From Chryseobacterium ginsenosidimutans (GTDB taxonomy: Bacteria; Bacteroidota; Bacteroidia; Flavobacteriales; Weeksellaceae), in contig NZ_JANUCO010000001.1 of the NCBI RefSeq assembly GCF_024807225.1, forward strand, positions 2,418,001 to 2,482,000: DNA of 64,000 bases, in the 5' to 3' direction. The first letter of the stretch is position 1, and every line of letters starts with the position of its first letter. Below the pieces are notes generated by a model. It did no database searches, was not told where the DNA came from, and was given only the letters and a program-made list of their open reading frames with translations. The position numbers and the translations under genes were made by a program. Shown one piece after another: positions 38,299-48,027 of the stretch.

Positions 38299-38922
38299 AT
38301 GGAACAATTTATCATTATAGGGCTATTACTAATTATCATCCTACTACTGTGGGATAGGAAGTTTATAAGTAAGAATCCTAAGCAAAAGAGTACTGAAGCT
38401 CAACTAGCTATACCCTCTGTTATGGGAAAAACAAAGATAGAAGAGAGAAGACCAGTGCCATCTGATGTCGATCAAGGCCAAGAAGAATCTATCGTGCCTA
38501 AAGCAGATAATTTTGATTCAGAAACCAAAGAGGAAGTAATTGAAAATACGACTTCAAACAAAGAACTTGACGAGATACTGGTCAAAAATAATGATGAGGA
38601 AGACGAGGAAGAAGACTGGCAGTATCAGGATGATTCTAAAATAGAAAGCGGGTTTGCCACAGGGGTTACCTTTCAGGAATTGAGTACTGCGGGACAGTTG
38701 CTTCAGCAAGATGTGCTGGAGCCTGACTTAGAACAACAAGCAGTTCACATCATTCAAAAAATTCACGGAACCGAGCTTTTTGACCTTTTAGAAAATTCGT
38801 TGGACGACGCTTCAAAGCGAGTTGCTAATTTGCTGAGCCAGAGTATTTCGAATGAAGATGGGGGAATTTCGTTTAAGCGTAAAAATGATGCAGATGGTTT
38901 CGATATTGGGGAATTTGTTTAG
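38299..38922 (+). CDS. traD: TraD conjugal transfer protein
   Basis: The 207-aa protein starts with a membrane anchor (IIIGLLLIIILLLWD, residues ~5-19). A very acidic linker (NNDEEDEEEDW) follows, then a conserved C-terminal part (GVTFQELSTAGQLL, VHIIQKIHGTELFDLLE) of TraD proteins in Bacteroidetes elements. Its role in the mating apparatus is not known. traC, normally between traB and traD, is absent. The stop codon lies in the loop of a terminator. Confidence 0.75.
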   Translation: MEQFIIIGLLLIIILLLWDRKFISKNPKQKSTEAQLAIPSVMGKTKIEERRPVPSDVDQGQEESIVPKADNFDSETKEEVIENTTSNKELDEILVKNNDEEDEEEDWQYQDDSKIESGFATGVTFQELSTAGQLLQQDVLEPDLEQQAVHIIQKIHGTELFDLLENSLDDASKRVANLLSQSISNEDGGISFKRKNDADGFDIGEFV

Positions 38923-38944
38923 GTAAATTCCCCTTTAATATTTT
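38908..38944 (+). terminator. terminator overlapping the traD stop
   Basis: A perfect 9-bp stem GGGGAATTT/AAATTCCCC with an 8-nt loop (38908-38933) contains the traD TAG in its loop and is followed by TTTAATATTTT. It ends the traA-B-D transcript, so traE and later genes need their own promoter. Confidence 0.75.
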
Positions 38945-39010
38945 GATAAGATAGAAAATAATTTTATAAGGATAATGATCCTCAATTAGATATATTTCAT
39001 TACAACAAGT

Positions 39011-39280
39011 TTAAAACTCAAAACCATTCTTATTTCTCCAGTCTATTTCCTCCTGCGTTGCCGGTAGAAGCTTGTCCAGTATTTATACTGCGCCAGTCTG
39101 GACTTCTTCTATGAATGGTCTTAGATCTCTGTTATATTCTTCAAAAGCCAGTTAAAAATTACCATTGTTCTTTTCAAAATATCCGCCAAAGCTGTCGTCC
39201 CCGATGATAGCCAGCGAACCTCCCATTCCAGCTGCCGGCGCAGCGCAATAGTCGATCAAGTTAATATTACAACGACCCAT
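39011..39280 (-). pseudogene. FAD-dependent monooxygenase remnant (C-terminal part)
   Basis: The frame CAAPAAGMGGSLAIIGDDSFG...AFEEYNRDLRPFIEEVQTG has the FAD-contacting AxGMGxS region and C-terminal helices of TetX/PHBH-like monooxygenases. Two TAA codons interrupt it (after NGNF and after TGAV) without frame change, so they arose by substitution. The N-terminal two thirds are gone. Confidence 0.65.
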
Positions 39281-39303
39281 TTTTAAAATTTAATTTGCGA
39301 TAA

Positions 39304-40182
39304 CTAACTGTAAACCTTTTCTATAAATTGACTTACAGAAGTTGGTTTTCTATCTAAAAAAGTTGACAAAGTATCATCTTCTTTGTCCATTGTCTGTTGC
39401 TTTAGAGCAGTACTCCACATCGTAAACATACCGATGTATATTTCTGGAACACCCGCCTTTTCCAGAGTAGTTTTAAACTCATTGATATCAGGGGATTTGT
39501 AGTCAATTTTTTCACCTAATACTTCCGAAATATTCTGAGCTATGGAAGTAAAATCAACAGATTCAGTATTGGTTAACGTATAGGTTTTGTTGATATGATC
39601 TTTTGTGATTAAAACGTGGGCAGCAGCTTCGGCCAATTCTTCACGTAGTACCCAGCTTGCTTTTCCTTCGCCTGCTGGAAACAGAATAGTTTTAGTATCA
39701 GCAACTTTATCACCCAGAAAAGCAAGTATCATTTCGGTATAAATACCATTTTGAAGAATCGTATAACTCACTCCACTTTCTTTCAAATACTTTTCCGTCT
39801 CAACGTGAGAATTTTGAAAATCTGCAATGGCTGAATCTTCATATCTTGGTTTTCTTACAAAGGAAGTATAAACAATATGGTTTACTCCCGATGCTTTTGC
39901 AGCTTTTATTGCGTTTTTGTGATGCTCTGTACGGTTCTCAATTGCTTCTCTATTATTACTTGAGACTAATAATAATTTATCTAAACCTTGAAAGGCTTGA
40001 ACCATCGAACTATGGTCAGTATAATTGCCTTCCTTTATATGTACGCCTTGTTCCTTTAGACTTGTTGCTTTAGTGGCATCTCTAACCAAAACGGAAATCT
40101 CAGAAGGATTTACTCCTTTTTTTATTAAATGTTCAACTACTTTTGAGCCAAACTGACCGGTTGCACCTGTTATTAAAATCAT
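39304..40182 (-). CDS. NmrA-like NAD(P)-binding oxidoreductase (QOR2/YtfG type)
   Basis: The 292-aa protein opens with the Rossmann motif ITGATGQFGSKVVEHL (GxxGxxG). It has a GNYTDHSSMVQAF loop and lacks the YxxxK catalytic site, as expected for atypical SDR enzymes of the NmrA/quinone-reductase-2 group. It probably reduces quinones or senses NADPH. It is paired with doxX (31 nt gap) under the HxlR regulator that diverges at 40695, a common layout for electrophile or quinone stress genes. Confidence 0.8.
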   Translation of the reverse strand: MILITGATGQFGSKVVEHLIKKGVNPSEISVLVRDATKATSLKEQGVHIKEGNYTDHSSMVQAFQGLDKLLLVSSNNREAIENRTEHHKNAIKAAKASGVNHIVYTSFVRKPRYEDSAIADFQNSHVETEKYLKESGVSYTILQNGIYTEMILAFLGDKVADTKTILFPAGEGKASWVLREELAEAAAHVLITKDHINKTYTLTNTESVDFTSIAQNISEVLGEKIDYKSPDINEFKTTLEKAGVPEIYIGMFTMWSTALKQQTMDKEDDTLSTFLDRKPTSVSQFIEKVYS

Positions 40183-40213
40183 AATTTTTATTTTTCAGAT
40201 TTATTAATAATTA

Positions 40214-40576
40214 CTATTTGCTTCTTTGAAGTTTGTCATTGCTAATATAAGATGCAATTAAAATTACAAGAAAAACCACTCCTGCTATAATTTTACCATC
40301 AGGATCGCCCACCATATAGTGAGCTAATGAAGCTGAAGCAAACATAATTGCGAAACCAATGTATGCTGTCTCTTTTAACATGCGTAAAGGCAGCCAAAGC
40401 AAAACTGCACCGATAAGCTTTGTTATTCCTAATTCAATTCTGAAATAATCTGGAAACCCAAGATGCGCCATCGATACTTTTACTTCAGGTTTTGTAAGGG
40501 TCTCAAACGCAATAAATACCATCATAGCGGAAATAATTCCTGTTGTAACATAATACGTTATTTTTATTGTTTTCAT
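40214..40576 (-). CDS. DoxX family membrane protein
   Basis: The 120-aa protein has four membrane segments and the DoxX/DUF4870-like GITKLIGAVLLWLP motif. DoxX proteins assist thiol and redox stress responses at the membrane. It is the first gene of the minus-strand pair with the NmrA-like reductase and diverges from the HxlR gene across a 118-nt region that carries an inverted repeat. Confidence 0.78.
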   Translation of the reverse strand: MKTIKITYYVTTGIISAMMVFIAFETLTKPEVKVSMAHLGFPDYFRIELGITKLIGAVLLWLPLRMLKETAYIGFAIMFASASLAHYMVGDPDGKIIAGVVFLVILIASYISNDKLQRSK

Positions 40577-40620
40577 TTTATTTGTTTTAACAATTTGACA
40601 TTGCGAAATTATGTATATTT

Positions 40621-40673
40621 ACTAACCAAAATAGAGTAGTTACCGAAATGTAAGTAGTAACTTTTTGGTTAGT
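40621..40673. promoter_or_regulatory. HxlR operator candidate
   Basis: Nested inverted repeats lie between doxX and hxlR: ACTAACCAAAA (40621-40631) with TTTTGGTTAGT (40663-40673), and inside them AGTTAC with GTAACT. The core AAATGTAAGTA (40646-40656) recurs exactly at 51717-51727 beside the second HxlR gene. Confidence 0.6.
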
Positions 40674-40694
40674 TGATTAGAACAAAACGAAGGT

Positions 40695-41057
40695 ATGCCA
40701 ACAAATAAATTAGAATATTCACCTGTACAATGCACAAATCGTCTATTAGCAACTGAAGACGCTTTATATGTTCTTGGCAGTAGGTGGACAATACGAGTGA
40801 TGATTGGAATTCTAGGCGGACATAGAAGATTCAATGAATTGCAGCGAGCCGTAAAAGGTATTTCTGCAAAAATGTTGTCAAGCGAATTGAAAAAATTAGA
40901 AGAAAATCATTTAGTTGAAAGAACAGTGTTTGCCGACCAAATTCCCGTAATTGTAGAATATATTCCTACCGAATACAGTGAATCCTTGAAGGAAATTATT
41001 ACTGCTTTGTCTAAATGGGGTGCAAATCACAGAAAGAAAATTACAACCGATAATTAG
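40695..41057 (+). CDS. HxlR family transcriptional regulator
   Basis: The 120-aa winged-helix protein has Cys13 (VQCTNRLL), WTIRVMIGILGGHRRFNELQRAVKGISAKMLSSELKKLEENHLVERTV as recognition and wing elements, and KWGANHRK at the end. HxlR/YodB-type proteins sense quinones or aldehydes, often through the N-terminal cysteine, and repress a divergent reductase. It very likely controls doxX and the NmrA-like gene. Confidence 0.85.
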   Translation: MPTNKLEYSPVQCTNRLLATEDALYVLGSRWTIRVMIGILGGHRRFNELQRAVKGISAKMLSSELKKLEENHLVERTVFADQIPVIVEYIPTEYSESLKEIITALSKWGANHRKKITTDN

Positions 41058-41130
41058 TATAGGGCAAAACCCAATTTTGATAAAATATGAATTAAATCAT
41101 ACAAAGCATTTAAAAAATATAAGGCATTAA

Positions 41131-42107
41131 CTATTCTCTGTTATCAAACAACTGATGTAGTTTCTGTTGAAGAAGCGTTTTGTCGGGAAGCTCTGTCTTG
41201 TATTCAGAGACCATAGTTGGTGACAAGCTCCGGCTTAGTGCATATTCTACAACCTCACTGTCTTTGTCCTTGCAAAGCAATATCCCAATGCTTGGGTTTT
41301 CGTTCTGACGTTTGACATCTCTATCCAGCGCCTCCAGATAAAAGTTGAGCTGCCCCAAATGTTCAGGTTTGAATTTGTCTACTTTCAGTTCAAAAGCGAC
41401 CAGGCATTGCAGACCATGATGGAAGAATAAAAGATCGATGAAGAAATCCGAATTGCCTACCTGAACTTTGTACTCTTCACTGATAAAAAGAAAATCTCTG
41501 CCCAATTCCAGGATGAAGTTTTTCATCTGCTGTATCAGACTTTTTTGGAGATCACTTTCATTGAACGTTTCAGGCAAATTCAAAAAGTCAAAGATATAGC
41601 TGTCTTTAAAGGTATTGGCAATATCTGCATTACTTTCTCTCAACGCTGTTGAGAGTTTTGAATTCCGGATCATGGTTCTTTCAAATTGGCTGCTCGATAT
41701 TTGCCTGTCAAGTTCACGAAAGCTGTAATTCTCCTGCTTAGTCCGTTTGATGTAAAATTCCTGTTCTTCAATTGTTTTGCAACGTTAAAAGATAGCCAGA
41801 TTGTGAGACCAGCTGATTTCTCTCAACAGTGTTGAGATTTTTTGGAAATGTTTTATAGGTTTCATAAAACTGTTTCATTCTCCACAGGTTTTTATCTGAA
41901 AACCCTTTAATATCAGGTTCATTGGTCTGGATATACAAAGAGAGTTTCTTTGACCACAGATTGTCCCCATTCACTTAATTCCACCTTTTTGCTGATATGT
42001 TCACCAATATTCCAATATAAATTGATCAATTCTGCATTGACTGTTTTTATAGCATTGTTATGAGATTGTTTGATGAGTACAATAATATCCGCAAACCTTT
42101 TATCCAT
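41131..42107 (-). pseudogene. YhcG/DUF1016-type PD-(D/E)XK nuclease, broken
   Basis: Three frames reconstruct one gene. The N-terminal DUF1016 part starts at ATG 42107 (NLYWNIGEHISKKVELSEWGQ). One extra base at 41945-41947 and another in T6 at 41838-41843 shift it, and the frame ISWSHNLAIF then meets a TAA before RCKTIEEQEFY. The C-terminal nuclease part (41131-41673; GNSDFFIDLLFFHHGLQCLVAFELK) keeps the Asp and ExK catalytic pattern. Such proteins occur next to restriction systems and on mobile elements. The internal TAA suggests real decay beyond any sequencing error. Confidence 0.75.
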
Positions 42108-42296
42108 AATATCCTTTTTTGAAGTTCCTTACAAATTTACCATTAATTACAAACGAACGTAATCCGATAGAATGTCAGTTCACAGCCAAAAGATTCCTGA
42201 CGAGGCTATCAGCTTAAAAAGAGTCCGAGGCTCCGACATCTTTGTCTCATAGTTCCGCAAAGTGCGGCGCACCTAACAAATTGATGTGTTTCAATT

Positions 42297-42602
42297 ATGA
42301 AAAAACAAAGAAAAAAACTACGGGTATTAGGTCTGACCCTTATCGCAGTAACAGGTGTCTATGCCCAAGGCAATGGTACCGCAGGAATCAACGAGGCTAC
42401 CCAGATGGTCACCTCATATTTTGAACCTGCCACCCAGCTCATCTATGCCATCGGAGCAGTCGTTGGACTGATAGGTGGCGTAAAGGTTTATAACAAGTTC
42501 AGCAGCGGTGACCCCGACACCAGTAAGACCGCTGCCAGCTGGTTCGGAGCGTGTATATTTTTAATTGTCGCTGCTACGATCCTCCGATCATTCTTCCTTT
42601 AA
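42297..42602 (+). CDS. traE: TraE (DUF4134), inner membrane transfer protein
   Basis: The 101-aa protein has a signal peptide ending VYAQ and two membrane segments (ATQLIYAIGAVVGLIGGVKVY and GACIFLIVAATILRSFF), plus the SSGDPDTSKTAASWFG loop of TraE/VirB2-like proteins. It is likely a pilin-like or channel subunit. It is the first gene of the downstream tra operon. Confidence 0.88.
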   Translation: MKKQRKKLRVLGLTLIAVTGVYAQGNGTAGINEATQMVTSYFEPATQLIYAIGAVVGLIGGVKVYNKFSSGDPDTSKTAASWFGACIFLIVAATILRSFFL

Positions 42603-42613
42603 AAATTATTGTT

Positions 42614-42946
42614 ATGAATACTTATCATATCAACAAAGGAATCGGAAGAACGGTAGAGTTCAAAGGACTCAAGGCGCAGTATCTATTCATTTTTACAGGC
42701 GGATTATTGGGGATACTCGTATTTGTGATGGTCATGTATATGGCTGGTGTCAATACCTATCTCTGCCTTACGATTGGCGGAGCAAGTAGTGCCATTCTGA
42801 TCTGGCAGACCTTCTCACTGAACGGAAAATACGGTGAACACGGCTTGATGAAATTAGGAGCTCAAAAGAAGCATCCCAAATACATCATCAGCCGTAAGTG
42901 CATTTATCGTTATCTGAAAAGTAACCGTCAAAAAGCTGCAGTATGA
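42614..42946 (+). CDS. traF: TraF (DUF4133), VirB3-like
   Basis: The start is at ATG 42614, 11 nt after traE. The 110-aa product has YHINKGIGRTVEFKGLKAQY at the N-terminus and two membrane segments near 25-70, typical of TraF/VirB3-like proteins that attach to the VirB4-type ATPase. Its end overlaps traG by 4 nt. Confidence 0.88.
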   Translation: MNTYHINKGIGRTVEFKGLKAQYLFIFTGGLLGILVFVMVMYMAGVNTYLCLTIGGASSAILIWQTFSLNGKYGEHGLMKLGAQKKHPKYIISRKCIYRYLKSNRQKAAV

Positions 42947-45450
42947 GAAATTCCTCTAGAGCCGCAACGCTGGAGAGTAAATTCCCACTGCTTGCGATTG
43001 AGAACGATTGCATTATTTCAAAAGATGCGGATGTCACGGTTTGCTTCAAGGTCAGACTTCCAGAATTATTTACGGTAGCATCGGCAGAATATGAAGCGAT
43101 CCATTCAGCCTGGTTCAAGGCCATTAAAACCTTACCAGATTTTACCGTCGTCCACAAACAGGATTGGTTTATCAAAGAAAACTACAATCCTGATCTGTCC
43201 AGAGAAGACCAAAGTTTTTTATCAAAATCCTTTGAAAGACATTTCAATGAGAGACCATTCTTAAACCACTACTGTTACCTGTTCATTACAAAGACCAGTA
43301 AAGAAAGAATGCGGATGCAGAGCAACTTTTCGTCCCTCTGCAAAGGCAAACTGATCCCTAAGGAGATCAAAGACAAAGAGATGATCAGCCGCTTTATGGA
43401 AGCTGTTGACCAGTTCGAAAGAATTATGAATGACAGCGGTTATATTCATCTGGAAAGAATGACCGAAGATGAGATCTCAGGAACCGAAAGCCAGTCAGGA
43501 ATATTGGAGCAGTATCTGACCCTGTCAAGAGAAGCCAATCCATCGCTACAAGATATCAAACTCGGATCAGAAGAAATGCGCATCGGCAACAACCGTATCA
43601 GTATGCATACTTTATCCGACACCGATGACCTGCCCGGGACTGTCTCATCACATAGTCGATATGAAAAGTTAAGTACCGACAGGAGTGACTGCCTATTGTC
43701 TTTCGCATCTCAGGTAGGACTTTTATTAAGCTGCAATCACATTTATAACCAATATCTGTTCATTGACAACAGCGATGAGAATCTATCCAAGTTTGAAAAG
43801 TCTGCCAGAAACATGCACTCGCTGGCAAGGTATAGCAGGGCGAACCAGATCAATAAGGAATGGATAGAAAAGTATCTGAATGAAGCTCACTCATACGGTC
43901 TGCCATCCATCCGTGCCCATTTCAATGTGATGTCATGGTCGGACAGTGCTTCTGAATTGAAACAAATAAAGAATGATACAGGCAGTGCTTTAGCCTTGAT
44001 GGAATGCAAACCACGCCACAATACCACGGATACGGCAACATTATATTGGGCTGGGATTCCTGGCAATGCGGGTGACTTTCCAAGCGAAGAAAGCTTTTAC
44101 ACGTTCATCGAACCGGCTTTGTGTTTCTTCACCGAAGAAACCAATTATCAGGATTCACCATCACCGTTCGGGATCAAGATGGCGGATCGGCTGACCGGAA
44201 AACCCATTCATCTGGATATCTCCGATCTTCCGATGAAGCAGGGGATTATTACCAACCGGAACAAGTTTATTTTGGGACCTTCAGGAAGTGGTAAATCCTT
44301 TTTCACCAACCATATGGTCAGACAATATTATGAGCAGGGTGCTCATGTTCTATTGGTAGATACCGGAAATTCCTATCAGGGCTTGTGCGAACTGATCAAG
44401 GGCAAGACAAAAGGGGAGGACGGCGTGTATTTTACCTATACAGAAGACAATCCGATTGCTTTCAATCCATTCTATACCGATGACGGTGTCTTTGATATTG
44501 AAAAACGGGAAAGCATCAAGACCCTGATCCTTACTTTATGGAAAAGGGATGATGAACCACCAAGCCGTTCAGAGGAAGTGGCCTTGTCCAATGCCGTGAG
44601 CGGCTATATTGAACAGATCAAACACAGTGGTAAATTTCCATCATTCAATGGATTCTATGAGTACGTGAAAGATGACTATCAAAAAGTCCTTGAGCAGAAG
44701 AAGGTCAGGGAAAAGGACTTTGATATTGCCAATTTTCTGAATGTTCTCGAACCTTATTACAAAGGCGGCGAATACGATTATCTGTTGAATTCAGAAAAAC
44801 AGCTTGACCTGTTGTCGAAACGTTTCATAGTATTCGAGATCGATGCGATCAAAGACCACAAGATCCTGTTCCCGATCGTGACCATAATCATTATGGAGGT
44901 CTTCATCAATAAGATGCGAAGACTGAAAGGAATCAGAAAACTCATCCTCATTGAAGAAGCCTGGAAAGCGATCGCTAAAGAAGGCATGGCAGAGTACATC
45001 AAATATCTTTTCAAGACAGTCAGGAAATTCTTCGGGGAAGCCATCGTGGTGACCCAGGAAGTGGATGACATCATCCAGTCACCGATCGTCAAAGAAAGCA
45101 TCATCAATAATTCAGACTGCAAAATCCTGTTGGATCAGCGCAAGTATATGAACAAGTTCGATGATATCCAGGCGATGCTTGGCCTCACGGATAAGGAAAA
45201 ATCACAGGTGCTTTCAATCAATATGAACAACGATCCGAGAAGATTGTACAAAGAGGTCTGGATCGGATTGGGCGGAACGCACTCTGCGGTCTATGCCACC
45301 GAAGTTTCCACCGAGGAATACCTCGCTTATACCACCGAAGAAACTGAAAAAATGGAAATCATGAATTTGGCTTCTGAACTTGACGGCAATATGGAACACG
45401 CCATCAAGAGGATCTCTCTCAGAAGAATCAAATCAACTAAGAACAATTAA
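42943..45450 (+). CDS. traG: TraG, VirB4-like conjugation ATPase
   Basis: The 835-aa cytoplasmic ATPase energises assembly of the mating channel. Walker A GPSGSGKS is near residue 445 and Walker B LILIEEAWKA near 665, with the VTQEVDDIIQSPIV helix after it. The N-terminal half (SKFPLLAIENDCIISKDADV) contacts TraF in the family. It is full length, with a 4-nt overlap with traF and 25 nt before traI. Confidence 0.92.
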   Translation: MRNSSRAATLESKFPLLAIENDCIISKDADVTVCFKVRLPELFTVASAEYEAIHSAWFKAIKTLPDFTVVHKQDWFIKENYNPDLSREDQSFLSKSFERHFNERPFLNHYCYLFITKTSKERMRMQSNFSSLCKGKLIPKEIKDKEMISRFMEAVDQFERIMNDSGYIHLERMTEDEISGTESQSGILEQYLTLSREANPSLQDIKLGSEEMRIGNNRISMHTLSDTDDLPGTVSSHSRYEKLSTDRSDCLLSFASQVGLLLSCNHIYNQYLFIDNSDENLSKFEKSARNMHSLARYSRANQINKEWIEKYLNEAHSYGLPSIRAHFNVMSWSDSASELKQIKNDTGSALALMECKPRHNTTDTATLYWAGIPGNAGDFPSEESFYTFIEPALCFFTEETNYQDSPSPFGIKMADRLTGKPIHLDISDLPMKQGIITNRNKFILGPSGSGKSFFTNHMVRQYYEQGAHVLLVDTGNSYQGLCELIKGKTKGEDGVYFTYTEDNPIAFNPFYTDDGVFDIEKRESIKTLILTLWKRDDEPPSRSEEVALSNAVSGYIEQIKHSGKFPSFNGFYEYVKDDYQKVLEQKKVREKDFDIANFLNVLEPYYKGGEYDYLLNSEKQLDLLSKRFIVFEIDAIKDHKILFPIVTIIIMEVFINKMRRLKGIRKLILIEEAWKAIAKEGMAEYIKYLFKTVRKFFGEAIVVTQEVDDIIQSPIVKESIINNSDCKILLDQRKYMNKFDDIQAMLGLTDKEKSQVLSINMNNDPRRLYKEVWIGLGGTHSAVYATEVSTEEYLAYTTEETEKMEIMNLASELDGNMEHAIKRISLRRIKSTKNN

Positions 45451-45475
45451 TTCAATCATTTAAAATTTTACAACA

Positions 45476-46108
45476 ATGAAAAATTTGATCATTAAAACAG
45501 CAATGGTAGCCATTTTTGCTACCGCAACTTATGCGAAGGCTCAATTCGTAGTGACCGATCCGGCGAATCTCGCTTCAGGAATTCTGAACTCAGCCAATGA
45601 AATTGTGCAGACCTCATCAACCGTTTCCAATGTCGTCAAGAACTTCAACGAAGTCAAGAAGGTGTATGAACAGGGAAAAGAATATTATGACAAGCTGAAA
45701 GCCATCAACAATTTGGTCAAAGACGCCCGAAAGGTGCAGCAGACCGTTCTGATGGTAGGCGACGTATCAGAAATATACGTCACCAATTTCAGCAAGATGC
45801 TCAACGATCCCAACTTCAATGCGCAGGAGCTGACGGCCATTGCGAACGGCTATTCAGCACTACTGACCGAAAGTACGGAACTTTTAAAAGAACTGAAGGA
45901 GATCATCACAGCCAATGGGCTTTCGCTCAATGATAAAGAAAGAATGGATGTGATCGACCGTGTATATAAGGAGGTCAAAGAATACCATAATCTGGTGCGC
46001 TACTACACGAACAAGAATATTTCTGTCAGCTATCTCAGAGCGAAAAAACAGAACAATACAAAAAGGGTTCTAGATCTTTATGGTACTTCAAATCAAAAAT
46101 ACTGGTAA
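45476..46108 (+). CDS. traI: TraI (DUF4141), periplasmic transfer protein
   Basis: The 210-aa protein has a signal peptide ending AKAQF and a mostly helical mature part (VKNFNEVKKVYEQGKEYYDKL; VMVGDVSEIYV-like region near 90), as in VirB5-like TraI/DUF4141 proteins. traH, usually next to it in CTnDOT, is not found. traJ starts 1 nt after its stop. Confidence 0.85.
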   Translation: MKNLIIKTAMVAIFATATYAKAQFVVTDPANLASGILNSANEIVQTSSTVSNVVKNFNEVKKVYEQGKEYYDKLKAINNLVKDARKVQQTVLMVGDVSEIYVTNFSKMLNDPNFNAQELTAIANGYSALLTESTELLKELKEIITANGLSLNDKERMDVIDRVYKEVKEYHNLVRYYTNKNISVSYLRAKKQNNTKRVLDLYGTSNQKYW

Positions 46109-46109
46109 G

Positions 46110-47102
46110 ATGGAACCTACTAATCTACACGAAGTACTTCGTTCGGTCTATGATGAGATGATGCCATTGTGTGCCGATATGGCTGCGGTAGCAAAAGGGG
46201 TTGCCGGATTGGGTGCACTGTTCTATGTAGCCATCAAGGTATGGCAATCGCTGAGCCGTGCCGAACCGATCGACCTGTTTCCGATGCTCAGACCTTTTGC
46301 CATTGGTATCTGTATTATGTTCTTTTCAACATTGGTATTAGGCAGTGTCAATGGCGTGTTAAGTCCGATCGTTCAGGGAAGTCATTCGATGTTGGAGGAT
46401 CAGGTTCTGGATCTGAACGACCTCCAGCAAAAAAAAGATCTTCTGGAGCGGGAAGCCTTGCTCAGAAATCCCGAAATGGCCTATCTGATATCGGATGAGG
46501 AATTTGACAAGAAGCTTGATGAGCTTGGATGGTCTCCATCAGACTTGGTGACCATGTCCGGGATGTATATCGAAAGGGAGATGTTCGATATCAAAAAGCA
46601 GATCAGGGATGGATTCCGCGAGTTTCTGGAGATTCTATTCCAGTCAGCAGCTTTGGTCATTGATACAATAAGGACCTTTTTCCTCATCGTCCTTTCCATA
46701 TTGGGACCTATCGCTTTTGCCATTTCAGTATGGGATGGTTTTCAGACCACACTAACCCAATGGCTGACGAGATACATCAGTGTCTATCTGTGGCTACCGG
46801 TTGCTGATATTTTCAGTTCAATCCTTGCAAAAATACAGTCGCTCATTCTGGAGCGGGATATTGAGATGCTGGCAGATCCGAACTTCATTCCTGATACTTC
46901 CAACACCGTGTACATCATCTATATGATCATCGGGATCATCGGATATTTTACGGTTCCAACCGTTACCGGATGGGTCATTCAGGCAGGAGGTGCCGGTAAC
47001 TTTATGCGCAATGTCAACCAAACCGCTACAAAATCAGGAAATATTGCGGGAGCAGCAGCAGGCAGTGCAACGGGTAATATCTCAGGCAGATTATTAAAAT
47101 AA
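46110..47102 (+). CDS. traJ: TraJ, VirB6-like inner membrane protein
   Basis: The start is set at ATG 46110; the in-frame ATG at 46080 lies inside traI. The 330-aa polytopic protein has PLCADMAAVAKGVAGLGALFYVAIKVW, several membrane segments (the last near 265-290) and a Gly/Ala-rich C-terminus. It forms part of the inner membrane channel. Confidence 0.88.
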   Translation: MEPTNLHEVLRSVYDEMMPLCADMAAVAKGVAGLGALFYVAIKVWQSLSRAEPIDLFPMLRPFAIGICIMFFSTLVLGSVNGVLSPIVQGSHSMLEDQVLDLNDLQQKKDLLEREALLRNPEMAYLISDEEFDKKLDELGWSPSDLVTMSGMYIEREMFDIKKQIRDGFREFLEILFQSAALVIDTIRTFFLIVLSILGPIAFAISVWDGFQTTLTQWLTRYISVYLWLPVADIFSSILAKIQSLILERDIEMLADPNFIPDTSNTVYIIYMIIGIIGYFTVPTVTGWVIQAGGAGNFMRNVNQTATKSGNIAGAAAGSATGNISGRLLK

Positions 47103-47114
47103 AAATACAATTTA

Positions 47115-47738
47115 ATGGAATTTAAAACTTTAAGAAATATTGAGAGCAGCTTTAAACAGATCCGCTTATTCACATTCGTCTTTGCAATACTCTGTTTTGC
47201 AGTGGTGGGCATTGTCGTTTTTAAGTCTTATCAGTTTGCAGAAGAACAACGACAGAAGATTTATGTACTGGATAACGGCAAATCGCTGATGGTGGCGCTG
47301 TCACAGGATATGTCGATCAACAGGCCTGTAGAAGCCAGGGAGCATGTAAGGCGTTTTCATGAGCTGTTCTTTACAGTGGCGCCGGATAAAAATGCCATTG
47401 AAAGCAATGTTAAAAGAGCTTTCAACCTGGCAGACCAGTCGGCGTTCGATTATTATAAAGACCTTCAGGAGAAAGGATATTATAACAGGATCATCTCAGG
47501 CAACATCCAGCAGAGGATAGAGGTTGATAGTGTTGTCGCCGACTTTAACAATTACCCATATCCGGTCAAGACCTTTGCAAGACAATTCATTATCCGGTCC
47601 AGTAATCTGACGATACGAAGTCTGATCACCAATTGTTCATTAGTGAACTCCGTTAGGTCAGACAGCAATCCCCAGGGATTTACCATTGAGAAATTCAATG
47701 TCATTGAAAATAAAGATGTTGAAACTGTTGAACGTTAA
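47115..47738 (+). CDS. traK: TraK, VirB8-like assembly protein
   Basis: The 207-aa protein has one N-terminal membrane helix (LFTFVFAILCFAVVGIVVF, residues ~16-34) and a periplasmic NTF2-like domain (REHVRRFHELFFTVAPD), matching TraK/VirB8-like proteins that bridge channel parts. traL follows after 10 nt. Confidence 0.87.
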   Translation: MEFKTLRNIESSFKQIRLFTFVFAILCFAVVGIVVFKSYQFAEEQRQKIYVLDNGKSLMVALSQDMSINRPVEAREHVRRFHELFFTVAPDKNAIESNVKRAFNLADQSAFDYYKDLQEKGYYNRIISGNIQQRIEVDSVVADFNNYPYPVKTFARQFIIRSSNLTIRSLITNCSLVNSVRSDSNPQGFTIEKFNVIENKDVETVER

Positions 47739-47748
47739 AATCAAAACA

Positions 47749-48027
47749 ATGAAAAAAATAAGAGATAAAATAGAACACCATATTTTGTGTACAGACAGAA
47801 AATGGAAGGCGCTTCCAGAGAAGCGGCAAAGGTTCTTCACCAAGCTATTTTTTACATGCTATACGGTAATTACCATACTAGTACTGATCACCATCTGTAT
47901 TTCGACTGGGAATAAAACCAATACGATGTCGATCGATCATATCAGCAGTATTTCAGACCGCCCTACAGTGGAAAAACTTGCGAATGACAGACCAGCAAAT
48001 GTCCCTCTTAAAAAAATAACGCGATGA
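47749..48027 (+). CDS. traL: TraL, small membrane protein
   Basis: The start is placed at ATG 47749 (MKKIRDKIEHH); an in-frame ATG at 47686 lies within traK. The 92-aa protein has one membrane helix (LFFTCYTVITILVLITICI). It fits TraL (DUF3989-like) by position and pattern. Its end overlaps traM by 4 nt. Confidence 0.75.
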   Translation: MKKIRDKIEHHILCTDRKWKALPEKRQRFFTKLFFTCYTVITILVLITICISTGNKTNTMSIDHISSISDRPTVEKLANDRPANVPLKKITR

